A stretch of 64,000 nt of DNA from Kribbella voronezhensis (GTDB lineage Bacteria > Actinomycetota > Actinomycetes > Propionibacteriales > Kribbellaceae). The stretch is taken from assembly GCF_004365175.1 (NCBI RefSeq), contig NZ_SOCE01000001.1, forward strand, positions 297,154 to 361,153, in the 5' to 3' direction. Shown here one piece after another: positions 19,135 through 27,376 of the stretch; positions within the stretch are counted from its first letter, which is position 1, and every line of letters starts with the position of its first letter. The position numbers and the translations under genes were made by a program. The notes beneath the pieces are model-generated. The model was not told the origin of the DNA, did not search any database, and saw only the letters and a program-made list of their open reading frames with translations.

Positions 19135-20247
19135 ATGACGACGAGTGTTGCCCGGGTGCAGGGTCTGTTGCAGGACAATCCGCTGATCGACGGCCACAAC
19201 GATCTGCCGATCGCCTTCTACGAACTGTGCGAGTACGACCTGGACGCGCACGACCTGAGCGTCGGCGTACCGGCGTTGCACACCGATCTCCCCCGGCTGC
19301 GGGTCGGCCAGGTCGGCGGGCAGTTCTGGTCGTTGTGGGTGCCCGACGACGACCACGCCGTGAAGCGGACGCTGGAGCAGATCGACTTCGTCCAGAAGAT
19401 GGTCGCCCGCTTCCCCGACGCGCTCGCGCTGGCCGACACCGCCGACGAGGTCGAGGCGGCGTTCAAGGACCGCAAGGTCGCCTCCCTGATGGGGATGGAG
19501 GGCGGCCACTCGATCGACAGCTCACTGCCCGTACTGCGGGTGATGCGCGCGCTGGGCGTGCGGTACATGACGCTCACCCACAACAACAACGTGCCGTGGG
19601 CCGACTCGGCCACGGACGAGCCGGTGCTGGGCGGGCTGAACGACTTCGGCGAGGACGTCGTCCGTGAGATGAACCGGATCGGCATGCTCGTCGACCTCTC
19701 GCACGTCTCCGCGGACACCATGCGCGACGCGCTCCGGGTGACCAGCGCGCCGGTGATCTTCAGCCACTCGTCGGCCCGCGCGGTCTGCGACGTACCGCGG
19801 AACGTGCCCGACGACGTCCTGCAGACCCTCGCCGCGAACGAAGGCGTCTGCATGGTCACCTTCGTCCCGTACTTCGTCTCGCAGCCCTTCGTCGACTGGG
19901 TCGCCGAGGCGAAGCAGGCGACCGGCTCGACGGACCTCGACCCGCTCCGCCCGGCCGACCAGCGCAAACTGGCCGAGGCGTTCGACAAGCCGAGGCCGCA
20001 GGCCACCCTGGAGGACGTGGTGGCGCATGTCGAACACGTCCGCGAGGTGGCCGGCGTGGACCACATCGGTCTCGGCGGCGACTACGACGGCTGCCCCGAA
20101 TTCCCGACCGGCCTGCCCGACGTCGCGTCGTACCCGACCCTGTTCTACGCCCTCGCCGACCGCGGCTGGAGCGACGAAGACCTGGTGAAACTTGCCGGCG
20201 GCAACATCCTCCGGGTCCTGCGGGACGCCGACGAGGCCGCCGGCTAG
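19135..20247 (+). CDS. Membrane dipeptidase (peptidase family M19, renal-dipeptidase type)
   Basis: 370 residues; a binuclear zinc amidohydrolase-fold enzyme hydrolysing dipeptides, including some D-amino-acid dipeptides. The DGHND motif at 19-23 supplies His21 and Asp23. The bridging Glu is in MGMEGGHSI, and later metal ligands lie in DLSHVS and FSHSSAR. No signal peptide is seen, so it is likely cytoplasmic. It is divergent from hisI and ends one base before the convergent GNAT gene. Length is typical. Confidence 0.9.
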   Translation: MTTSVARVQGLLQDNPLIDGHNDLPIAFYELCEYDLDAHDLSVGVPALHTDLPRLRVGQVGGQFWSLWVPDDDHAVKRTLEQIDFVQKMVARFPDALALADTADEVEAAFKDRKVASLMGMEGGHSIDSSLPVLRVMRALGVRYMTLTHNNNVPWADSATDEPVLGGLNDFGEDVVREMNRIGMLVDLSHVSADTMRDALRVTSAPVIFSHSSARAVCDVPRNVPDDVLQTLAANEGVCMVTFVPYFVSQPFVDWVAEAKQATGSTDLDPLRPADQRKLAEAFDKPRPQATLEDVVAHVEHVREVAGVDHIGLGGDYDGCPEFPTGLPDVASYPTLFYALADRGWSDEDLVKLAGGNILRVLRDADEAAG

Positions 20248-21114
20248 TCAGCTGTCGCGGACCTGGTCGCGGGTTTCGGGGAGGGCCTCGAAGCCCGCGG
20301 CGCGGTAGGTGGCCACCGCGCCGACGTTGAAGCTGGGGGTGCAGACGACCGCGCTCGAGGCGCCGAGTTCGCGGAGCATGGCGGCTGCGGCGAGGGTGAT
20401 GGCCTGGCCGTAGCCGTTGCCGCGGTGGTCCCGGTGGACGCCCATCGGCTCCAGCAGTCCGGGCCGGCCCGGACCGGCCGACCAGACCGTGACGGCCGCA
20501 ACCGGCTCGCCCTGGGCATCCCTGCCGACGAGGCAGCGCGCAGCGGCGTACGGCGCTCCGGCCGCCATCGCGTGCCAGCGCTCGTCGGTGAACGTCGACC
20601 CGTCGAACGAGGCGCGCTGCACCGCCGTACGGACCGGCGCGTTCTCCGGCCCGACCACCTCCACCGCCAGACCGCTGTCCTCGACCGGCGCCGCCAGATC
20701 GCGCCGCAACGGTGTCCATGGCTCCTCGACGCCCCAGCCGTCCTTGGCCAGCAGATCCTTCACCCGGGCACCGGTCGGCGACTCCACGTACACCCGGCCC
20801 TCGATCAGTACGCCGCGGGCCGGGTCGACCAGGTCCTCGACGAGTTGCTGAGCCAGTTCGTCGTCCTCCAGCGCCTCCGGCGCGATCGCCAGCCGGAGCA
20901 GATCGGGCTCGTCCAGCAACCCGATCGCGACGGTCTCCCCGTCGCGCTCCCACACCCGGGTGGCCGCCGCGGTCCGCTCCGCACCGAAGCGCCAGAACCA
21001 GCCGAGATCCCCCGGGTGCAACTGCACCGGCGCCGCCTCCGCCTGCCACTGCGCGAGCGTCGCCGCAGCCCCCGCGAGCCCGTCCACCGACGGCGTCCCC
21101 AACCAGATCGTCAT
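20248..21114 (-). CDS. GNAT-family N-acetyltransferase
   Basis: 288 residues. The C-terminal half carries the GNAT acetyl-CoA-binding motif (MGVHRDHRGNGYGQAI, the R/QxxGxG/A loop) and a terminal YRAAGFE strand. The N-terminal half is probably a degenerate second GNAT fold, as in other tandem GNAT proteins. It should acetylate an amine; the acceptor is unknown. The ATG at 21114 is preceded by GATGGGGG; an upstream GTG is possible. It is convergent with the dipeptidase and divergent from the HesB-like gene. Confidence 0.82.
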   Translation of the reverse strand: MTIWLGTPSVDGLAGAAATLAQWQAEAAPVQLHPGDLGWFWRFGAERTAAATRVWERDGETVAIGLLDEPDLLRLAIAPEALEDDELAQQLVEDLVDPARGVLIEGRVYVESPTGARVKDLLAKDGWGVEEPWTPLRRDLAAPVEDSGLAVEVVGPENAPVRTAVQRASFDGSTFTDERWHAMAAGAPYAAARCLVGRDAQGEPVAAVTVWSAGPGRPGLLEPMGVHRDHRGNGYGQAITLAAAAMLRELGASSAVVCTPSFNVGAVATYRAAGFEALPETRDQVRDS

Positions 21115-21232
21115 GCCCCCATCCCACACCACCCCCGGCTCCTGCCGCACCCGGGTTTCCGCGGCGGCGATGTTTGCGGGTTCGAGGAAAGGGCACGGGG
21201 CTGACTCAGTGAAAACGAGGCTAGGAGTTGTT

Positions 21233-21520
21233 GTGCTTACCCTGACTGAGAACGCCACCTTGGTGATCAAGAGCATCACGGGGGTGGAAGGCGCTCCGGA
21301 CGGTGCCGGAGTCCGGATCTCGCAGGAGAATCCGGCCGAGCCCTCGCTGGCTGTGACAACCACCGACGCGCCGCAGCCTGGAGATCAGGTGGTCGAGAAC
21401 AGCGGTGCGCGGGTGTTCCTGGAGCAGAACGCCGCCGGCGCCCTGGACGACAAGATCCTCGACGCGGCGGTGGACGACAAGGGCGGGGTCGAGTTCCTGC
21501 TGGTGCCCCAGCCCTCCTGA
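21233..21520 (+). CDS. HesB/IscA-like small protein lacking cysteines
   Basis: 95 residues with the sequence pattern of the HesB/IscA fold (LTLTENATLVIKSI; GAGVRIS; ENSGARVFLEQ). None of the three conserved Fe-S-ligand cysteines is present, and the protein has no cysteine at all. Such forms are common in actinobacteria and their role is unknown; Fe-S scaffolding by the usual ligands is not possible. GTG start with AGGAG 5 nt upstream. Followed by a hairpin terminator. Confidence 0.8.
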   Translation: MLTLTENATLVIKSITGVEGAPDGAGVRISQENPAEPSLAVTTTDAPQPGDQVVENSGARVFLEQNAAGALDDKILDAAVDDKGGVEFLLVPQPS

Positions 21521-21532
21521 GCGATTGAAGAC

Positions 21533-21576
21533 GGCCCCGCTCCGCGCAGTTCTGACAGGGTGCGCGGGGCGGGGTC
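21533..21576. terminator. Hairpin terminator between convergent HesB-like and ABC genes
   Basis: A 16-nt arm (21533-21548) pairs with 21561-21576 with two G-T-type mismatches around a 12-nt loop. It fills the 64-bp gap between converging genes and probably works in both directions. Confidence 0.65.
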
Positions 21577-21584
21577 CTGCTCGT

Positions 21585-23381
21585 TCAGCCGGCCGAGCGC
21601 TGCGCGATCCAGCTGTCGTGGAGCTGGCTGTACACGCCGCCGGCGGTGACGAGCTCGACGTGCGGGCCTCGCTCCACCACCCGGCCGTCGTCGAAGACGA
21701 GGATCTCGTCCGCCGCCTCGGCGGTGGAGAGACGGTGCGCGATGATCACCGAGGTCCGGCCGGCCATCAGCCGCTCGAGGGCCGCGTTCACCCGTACTTC
21801 GGTGCCCGGGTCCACCGCGGAGGTCGCTTCGTCGAGCACCAGCAGGTCCGGATCCGCGATGTTCGCCCGCACGAGCGCCACCAGTTGCCGCTCGCCCGCG
21901 GACAACGACTCACCCCGCTGACCCACCGGCGAATCCAGCCCGTCCGGCAGCGACTCCAGCCAGTCCGTCAGCCCGAGCGACTCGAAGGCCGCGAGCAGTT
22001 GGGCGTCCGTCACCTCCGGTCGCCCGAACCGGACGTTGTCGGCCAGTGACGAGTCGAAGAGATACCCGTCCTGCGGCACCATCACGACCCGCTCGCGCAG
22101 GGACGAGAACGCGATCTCGCGCGCGTCCACGCCGTCGAGCAGAACGGCACCCGAGGTCGGATCCATCAGCCGCGTGAGCAACTTGGCGAAGGTAGTCTTC
22201 CCCGAGCCGGTCTCCCCCACGACAGCCACCCGCCGATGCGGTTCGAGCCGCACCGAGACATCCCGCAGTACCAGTTCCCCTTCTGGATAAGCGAAATCGA
22301 CACCGTCGAACTCGATGGTGATCGGTCCGCGGTCCTGCGTGACACCGTCCGCTCCCGGGTCCACCACATCAGCCGGCGTCGCGATGACACCGAGCACGCG
22401 ACGCCAGCCGGCGAAAGCGCTCTGCGCGTCGGTCAGCACCTGCGTCGCGATCTGGACCGGGTCGGAGAACAGCGCGACCAGGAACATGAAAGCCAGGATC
22501 TCGCCGAGCGTCGCATGCCCGTCGACCCCGAGCAGCACCCCGGCCGTCAGCACGCCCGCGTTCGCGAGCCCGGCCGCGAGACCACCGATGGAGAACGTGA
22601 TCCCGGTGATCGCCTGCGCCCGCGTCGAGGTCCGCCGGAACTCCTCGATCGAGGCGTCGATGCGCTGCTGCGTCCGCCGCTCGATCGCGTAGGCGCGCAC
22701 CACCTGCGCCCCGACCACCGGCTCGGCGATCGCGGACAGCATCTCGCCGACCTTCGCCCGGACCACGCCGTACGCCGCGGACATCCGGGCCTGCAGGAAC
22801 CGCAGCGACGCGAACAGCGGGATGAAGCAGACCAGCACGACGAGCGCGAGCTGCCACGAGTAGACGAACATCACGACCGTCGCCAGCAGCATCTGCCCGA
22901 GGCTCACCAAGAAGATGAACCCGCCGAACTGCAGGAACTGCGACACGGTGTCCACGTCGGAGGTCACCCGGCTGACCAGCGCGCCCCGGCGCTCGGTGCT
23001 CTGCGTCAGCACCGGCAGGTCATGGACGTGCCGGAACGCCTTGATCCGCATCGTCGCGAGTCCACGCTCGGAGTTCGTCGCGAGCCGCACAGTGGTGAAG
23101 TACGACGCGACCGCGGTGATCAGCACGCCGCCGAAGCAGACCACGCACATCCACGCCACGAACGACATGTCCGGACCGCCCGGCCCCGACAACCCCTTGT
23201 CGATCGTCTGCTGGACGGCGATCGGTACGACGATCCGCCCGGCCGTCATCGTCAGCGCGAGCAGCCCGGTGATCCACCAGCCACGGGCCAGCTCGGGCGA
23301 CACCCGCAGTCCCTGGCGCAACGTCTCCAGGCCGCCGGCCTCGTCGCCATGGTCGAGCCGGGTGGCCTCTGCGGCGCTCAC
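21585..23381 (-). CDS. ABC exporter half-transporter, catalytic subunit of a heterodimer
   Basis: 598 residues: a six-helix ABC-type I exporter membrane domain (about 30-330) followed by an ATPase domain. Walker A is GETGSGKTT and Walker B is LLVLDEATS with the catalytic Glu. The signature loop reads LSAGERQ, deviating from LSGGQ. It overlaps the upstream ABC gene by 4 bp (ATGA), and the two form one exporter. Substrate is likely a lipid or drug-like compound, which cannot be told from sequence. Confidence 0.9.
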   Translation of the reverse strand: MSAAEATRLDHGDEAGGLETLRQGLRVSPELARGWWITGLLALTMTAGRIVVPIAVQQTIDKGLSGPGGPDMSFVAWMCVVCFGGVLITAVASYFTTVRLATNSERGLATMRIKAFRHVHDLPVLTQSTERRGALVSRVTSDVDTVSQFLQFGGFIFLVSLGQMLLATVVMFVYSWQLALVVLVCFIPLFASLRFLQARMSAAYGVVRAKVGEMLSAIAEPVVGAQVVRAYAIERRTQQRIDASIEEFRRTSTRAQAITGITFSIGGLAAGLANAGVLTAGVLLGVDGHATLGEILAFMFLVALFSDPVQIATQVLTDAQSAFAGWRRVLGVIATPADVVDPGADGVTQDRGPITIEFDGVDFAYPEGELVLRDVSVRLEPHRRVAVVGETGSGKTTFAKLLTRLMDPTSGAVLLDGVDAREIAFSSLRERVVMVPQDGYLFDSSLADNVRFGRPEVTDAQLLAAFESLGLTDWLESLPDGLDSPVGQRGESLSAGERQLVALVRANIADPDLLVLDEATSAVDPGTEVRVNAALERLMAGRTSVIIAHRLSTAEAADEILVFDDGRVVERGPHVELVTAGGVYSQLHDSWIAQRSAG

Positions 23382-25231
23382 GCGGATGCTCCTTCCGAGT
23401 CCAGATCGTTCAGTTCAGCGGCCAGTTCGGCCTCTTCCTCACGGCGCGCCGCATCCTTCTCGTACGCGTCCACCAGCTCCCGGTACGCCGCCGACCGCTC
23501 CTGCAACTCCAGGTGCGAGCCGTGCTCGGCGATCCGGCCCTCGTCGAGGAACAGCACCTCGTCGGCCAGCGAGATCGTCGCCTTGCGATAAGCGATCACC
23601 AGCACCGTCGTCGCCGCTTCGGACCCCTGTACGGCGGTCCGTAGGCCGGCCAGGATCCTGGCCTCCACCTGTGGATCGACGGCCGAGGTCGCGTCGTCGA
23701 GGATCAGCAGCCGCGGTCGGCGTACCAGCGCCCGGGCCAGGGCGATCCGCTGCCGCTGGCCGCCGGACAACGTCGTACCGCGCTCTCCGACCTTCGTGTC
23801 CAGCCCGTGCGGCAGTGACTTCACGAAGCCGTCGCCCTGGGCGACCCGCAGCGCGTCCCAGACCTCCTCGTCGGCGTAGTCGCCGCCGAGCGTGAGGTTG
23901 CCGCGAATCGTGTCGTCGAAGAGGAACGCGGTCTGGGCGACCAGCGCGACCGACCCGGCCAGCTCGCCGGGGGCCAGCGTCCGCAGGTCCACCCCGTCGA
24001 CCTCGATCGAGCCTTCTTCAGGATCGACCAGCCGGGTCAGCAACGTCGTCATCGTCGACTTGCCGGACCCGGTCGGCCCGACCACGGCGACCGTCCGGCC
24101 GGGCTCGACGCTGAACTCCACCCCGGCCAGCACATCGCGATCCGGCAGGTACCCGAAGCGAACCCCCGACACGTCCAGCCGAGCGGCCGCCGACGACGTC
24201 AACTTCGCGTCGCCGTACTCCATCCCACCCTCGGCGGTGAGCACCCGCTGCACCCGGTCCCAGCCGACCACGGACCGCGGCAGCTCACCGAGCACCCAGC
24301 CCAGCGCCCGGATCGGGAACCCGATCAGCGTGAACAAGAAGGCCACCTGGACCACGTCACCCGCGTCGGCCGCGCCGGACCTGACCCGGCCGACCCCGAC
24401 CAGGAGGACGAGCAGTACGCCGATGCGCGGCAGCCCCTCGATCACCGGGTCGAACGCGCCGCGCGCCCGGTTGACCGCGATGTTCGCGTCCTGCAGGGCG
24501 AAGGTCGGCGTCTTGAACCGCTCGGTCTCGGCCGCCTCCCGGCCCAGCGTCTTCACCACGAGGGCGCCGTCGAACGATTCGTGCGCGACCTCGGAGACGG
24601 CAGCGCGAAGCTCCTGGGCGCGGGTGGCGAGCGGCTGCAGCGTGCGCTGGAAGATCACGTTCGCCACGAAGACCATCGGGAACACCAGGCAGCCGACCAG
24701 CGCGAGCCAGGGATCGGCGGCGAACATGGCGACCGTGGCGAAGGCGAGCATCGCGATCACGCCGACGGCCATCGGCAGCGGAGCGATCGGATACCAGGTC
24801 GACTCGACGTCGGCGTTCGCGTTCGACAGCAACTCGCCGGTCGGGTGCTTGTGGTGCCACTCCAGCGGCAGCTTCAGGTACTGCCTGGTGACGCGCTGCC
24901 GGTACGTCGCCTGCAGCCGGTACTGCATGACGCCGGCCCCGACCCGCCGGCCGACCACGCCGATCGCGCGCAGCACCGCGATGCCGAGGAACAGCGAGAT
25001 CAGCGACGCGACCGCGCCGAAGGTGGTGTCACCGCGCTCCAGGGCCGGCCGGATCACGTGGTCGGTGGACCAGCCGAGCGCCCAGCCGTCGGCGACCGTC
25101 ATCGCGCCGTACAGCGCGCTGGCCAGGACCGAGAAGGCGAAGACCCACGGCTCCTCCCAGATCGCGACCCGCAGGACCGCGAACCCGCGCCGGGTCACAC
25201 TCCCCTTGCTGGGAACTTTCGGCAACGGCAC
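23378..25231 (-). CDS. ABC exporter half-transporter, degenerate-site subunit of a heterodimer
   Basis: 617 residues: membrane domain then ATPase domain with Walker A GPTGSGKST and a canonical signature LSGGQRQR. Walker B is LLILDDATS, with Asp in place of the catalytic Glu. In well-studied heterodimeric exporters such as TM287/288 one site is degenerate in this way, formed by this Walker B and the partner's altered signature. The GTG start has AAGGA 7 nt upstream. The C-terminal tail is rich in Glu/Asp and Ala. Confidence 0.9.
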   Translation of the reverse strand: MPLPKVPSKGSVTRRGFAVLRVAIWEEPWVFAFSVLASALYGAMTVADGWALGWSTDHVIRPALERGDTTFGAVASLISLFLGIAVLRAIGVVGRRVGAGVMQYRLQATYRQRVTRQYLKLPLEWHHKHPTGELLSNANADVESTWYPIAPLPMAVGVIAMLAFATVAMFAADPWLALVGCLVFPMVFVANVIFQRTLQPLATRAQELRAAVSEVAHESFDGALVVKTLGREAAETERFKTPTFALQDANIAVNRARGAFDPVIEGLPRIGVLLVLLVGVGRVRSGAADAGDVVQVAFLFTLIGFPIRALGWVLGELPRSVVGWDRVQRVLTAEGGMEYGDAKLTSSAAARLDVSGVRFGYLPDRDVLAGVEFSVEPGRTVAVVGPTGSGKSTMTTLLTRLVDPEEGSIEVDGVDLRTLAPGELAGSVALVAQTAFLFDDTIRGNLTLGGDYADEEVWDALRVAQGDGFVKSLPHGLDTKVGERGTTLSGGQRQRIALARALVRRPRLLILDDATSAVDPQVEARILAGLRTAVQGSEAATTVLVIAYRKATISLADEVLFLDEGRIAEHGSHLELQERSAAYRELVDAYEKDAARREEEAELAAELNDLDSEGASA

Positions 25232-25344
25232 GCGAACATCCTTACGACGGCACTGTCAGGGGCGTAGCCAGCCACAGGACTGACAACGAATGACAATACA
25301 TTTCGAGCGAAGGGATTTTCATTCTGCCATTCGTCGACGACAAC

Positions 25345-25357
25345 TACGATCGAGTTG
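25345..25357 (+). promoter_or_regulatory. Leaderless-type -10 element (TACGAT) before the TIGR03085 gene
   Basis: TACGAT at 25345-25350 is followed by exactly 6 nt and the GTG start, the spacing at which transcription begins on the start codon. No Shine-Dalgarno is present. The -35 region is weak. Confidence 0.45.
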
Positions 25358-25998
25358 TGACCGACTACAGCCGGGTAGAGCGACTTGCACTGTGTGACCT
25401 CTTCGACGCGGTCGGGCCCGATCAGCCGACGCTCTGCGAGGGCTGGACCACCTATGACCTCGCGGTCCACCTGTACGTCCGGGAGGCCGATCCGCTGGCC
25501 GGCCCCGGGATCATGATTCCGGCGCTCTCCGACACCACCGAACGGCGGATGGCGCGCGCGAAGGCGAAGTACTCGTTCAGCGAGATCGTCGACAAGGTCC
25601 GCACCGGACCGCCGGCGTTCACGATCTACTCGATCCCCGGCCTGGGCCACAACCTGAACACCACCGAGTACTTCGTCCACCACGAGGACGTCCGCCGTGC
25701 CGTCGCCGACCACACCGTCCGCGACCTCCCGGCCGGACAACAGGAAGGTCTGTGGAAGGCCGTTCGGCTGGCCGCCAAGAGCATGACCCGCAAGGCTCCG
25801 AGCGGTCTCGTACTGCGCCGGCCGGACGGCACCGAGTCGGTCGCGAAGAAGCCGACCGACGAGGGCTCGGTCACCGTCACGGGTGAACCCGCCGAACTCG
25901 TCCTCTTCTGCTTCGGCCGCCAAGCGGTCGCCCAGGTCGAACTCACCGGTGACCCCGCCACAGTCGAACGCATCAGGACCGCGTCGTTCGGCGTCTGA
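25357..25998 (+). CDS. TIGR03085-family DinB/maleylpyruvate-isomerase-like protein
   Basis: 213 residues. The N-terminal four-helix-bundle domain is of the DinB/MDMPI type. Conserved features are LCEGWTTYDLAVHLYVRE near residue 26 and the NTTEYFVHHEDVRRA block near 106, which contain the likely metal-binding His residues. The family name is from actinobacteria; thiol-dependent (mycothiol) chemistry is known for relatives but not shown here. It is divergent from the ABC exporter and its stop directly abuts the convergent DedA stop. Confidence 0.8.
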   Translation: MTDYSRVERLALCDLFDAVGPDQPTLCEGWTTYDLAVHLYVREADPLAGPGIMIPALSDTTERRMARAKAKYSFSEIVDKVRTGPPAFTIYSIPGLGHNLNTTEYFVHHEDVRRAVADHTVRDLPAGQQEGLWKAVRLAAKSMTRKAPSGLVLRRPDGTESVAKKPTDEGSVTVTGEPAELVLFCFGRQAVAQVELTGDPATVERIRTASFGV

Positions 25999-26610
25999 TC
26001 ATTCGGCGTCGGTCGCCGGCTCTCCGGTGGGCCGCCTCGCCGCGGACTTCCGCCGGAGCCGCTGGACCAAACTGCTGACCACCGTGGTCAGCAGCACCAG
26101 CACGATCGCCGCCACCACGCCCTGCCACGGCTTGTCGAAGAGCGCGTAGCCCAGCAGTCCGATCGCCATGTAAACAGCGGACCACAGCGACGACGCCGCC
26201 AGGTCGACCACCGCGAACCGATGCCAGCGATACCCGGCGAGCCCGGCCGCCAGCAGCACCGGCACCCGACCGCCCGGGATCAGCCGTGACGTCAGCAACA
26301 CGCTGATCTCGTGCTCGGCGAGCCGTTCTCGCAGCGCGTCGAGCGACGCGTTGTCGCGCAACCAGCCGATCCTCTTGGCGAGTCTCTCGCCACCCGCACG
26401 GCACCCGGCGTACACGATCAGGTCGCCGGCGTACGCGCCGCCCGCACCCGCGATCAGTACGCCGATCAACCCGATCGGGTTGCTGTGCGAAGCCAGTACC
26501 GCGCCCGCGGAGACAGCCGCGCCGGTCGGCAGCACCGGCAGGACCGCGCCGATCAGGACCGCCCCGGCGAGCGCGACCAGGTACAGCCAGCCGAAATCGT
26601 CGCCCGTCAT
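25999..26610 (-). CDS. DedA-family (VTT/SNARE-associated) membrane protein
   Basis: 203 residues. Several hydrophobic helices, a re-entrant-loop-like segment, and the DedA hallmark around SRLIPGGRVPVLLAAGL (near residue 109), with the conserved Arg and Gly-Gly-Arg, are present. DedA proteins act as lipid scramblases/flippases, for example for undecaprenyl phosphate. The ATG at 26610 overlaps the stop of the metallo-hydrolase gene by 4 bp. It is the third gene of a phosphoesterase/metallo-hydrolase/DedA operon, which hints at envelope-lipid turnover. Confidence 0.85.
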   Translation of the reverse strand: MTGDDFGWLYLVALAGAVLIGAVLPVLPTGAAVSAGAVLASHSNPIGLIGVLIAGAGGAYAGDLIVYAGCRAGGERLAKRIGWLRDNASLDALRERLAEHEISVLLTSRLIPGGRVPVLLAAGLAGYRWHRFAVVDLAASSLWSAVYMAIGLLGYALFDKPWQGVVAAIVLVLLTTVVSSLVQRLRRKSAARRPTGEPATDAE

Positions 26611-27374
26611 CGATGAACCACCTCGGTCGACTCCCCCGGCGCCAGCAACTCCACCCGCACCTCCGGATCCAGTGCCGTCATCGCTGCCTCGAACCGCGAA
26701 CCCGGCGGCAGGAACAGGTCCGGCTTGAGCCAGTCGCACCCGATCGGCCAGAACGTCCCGAAATGCACCGGTACGGCGATGCGCGCGCCCACCCGGCGTA
26801 CTGCCTCGGCCGCTCGCACCGGGTCCAGATGCCCAGGGCCGAGTGAGGGCCCCCAGCCGCCGACCGGCACGAGCGCCAGGTCCACCGGGCCCGCTTCGGC
26901 CGCCAGGTCGTCGTACAGGTCGGTGTCGCCCGCGAACCACACGCTCGGACTGCCCTCGACCCGGTAGCCGAGCGCAGGTCCCTCGTGGGCCGACCAGGGC
27001 AATCGACGGCCGTCGTGCGCGGCCGTCACGGCAGTGATGTCCAGCCGGCCGATCCGCACTTGGTTGCCCGCGGCAACTTCAATGCAGCGGTCGGCGACGT
27101 CCTTCCCGCAGTCCTGCTGGATCAGCTTCGCCGCACCCCGCGGCACGACCAGGGCGGCATCGGACGAGACCAGCGGCAGCGAGGTGAGATGCAGGTGATC
27201 GGCGTGCAGATGGGAGATCAGTACGGCGTCGCAGTCTCCGGCCTCCGGCAGCGGAGACGGGCCGCGGCGGCGGCGGAGATGGGCGATCCGCGAGGTCAGC
27301 ACCGGGTCCGTCAGCAGCCGGGTGCCGTTGTCCTCGATGGTGGTGGTGGCGTGCCCCCACCAGGTGATCCGCAC
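26607..27374 (-). CDS. Metallo-beta-lactamase-fold hydrolase (UlaG/NAPE-PLD-like)
   Basis: 255 residues. Begins MRITWWGHAT, typical for the UlaG/NAPE-PLD branch, with metal-binding HLHADH at 55-60 and later ligands in WFAGDTD and PVHFGTFWP. The related enzymes are phosphodiesterases or lactonases. The GTG start lies 2 nt after the stop of the membrane phosphoesterase gene and its stop overlaps the DedA start, so the three genes are co-translated. The neighbours make a lipid-type phosphodiester substrate plausible, as inference only. Confidence 0.85.
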   Translation of the reverse strand: MRITWWGHATTTIEDNGTRLLTDPVLTSRIAHLRRRRGPSPLPEAGDCDAVLISHLHADHLHLTSLPLVSSDAALVVPRGAAKLIQQDCGKDVADRCIEVAAGNQVRIGRLDITAVTAAHDGRRLPWSAHEGPALGYRVEGSPSVWFAGDTDLYDDLAAEAGPVDLALVPVGGWGPSLGPGHLDPVRAAEAVRRVGARIAVPVHFGTFWPIGCDWLKPDLFLPPGSRFEAAMTALDPEVRVELLAPGESTEVVHR

Positions 27375-27376
27375 TC

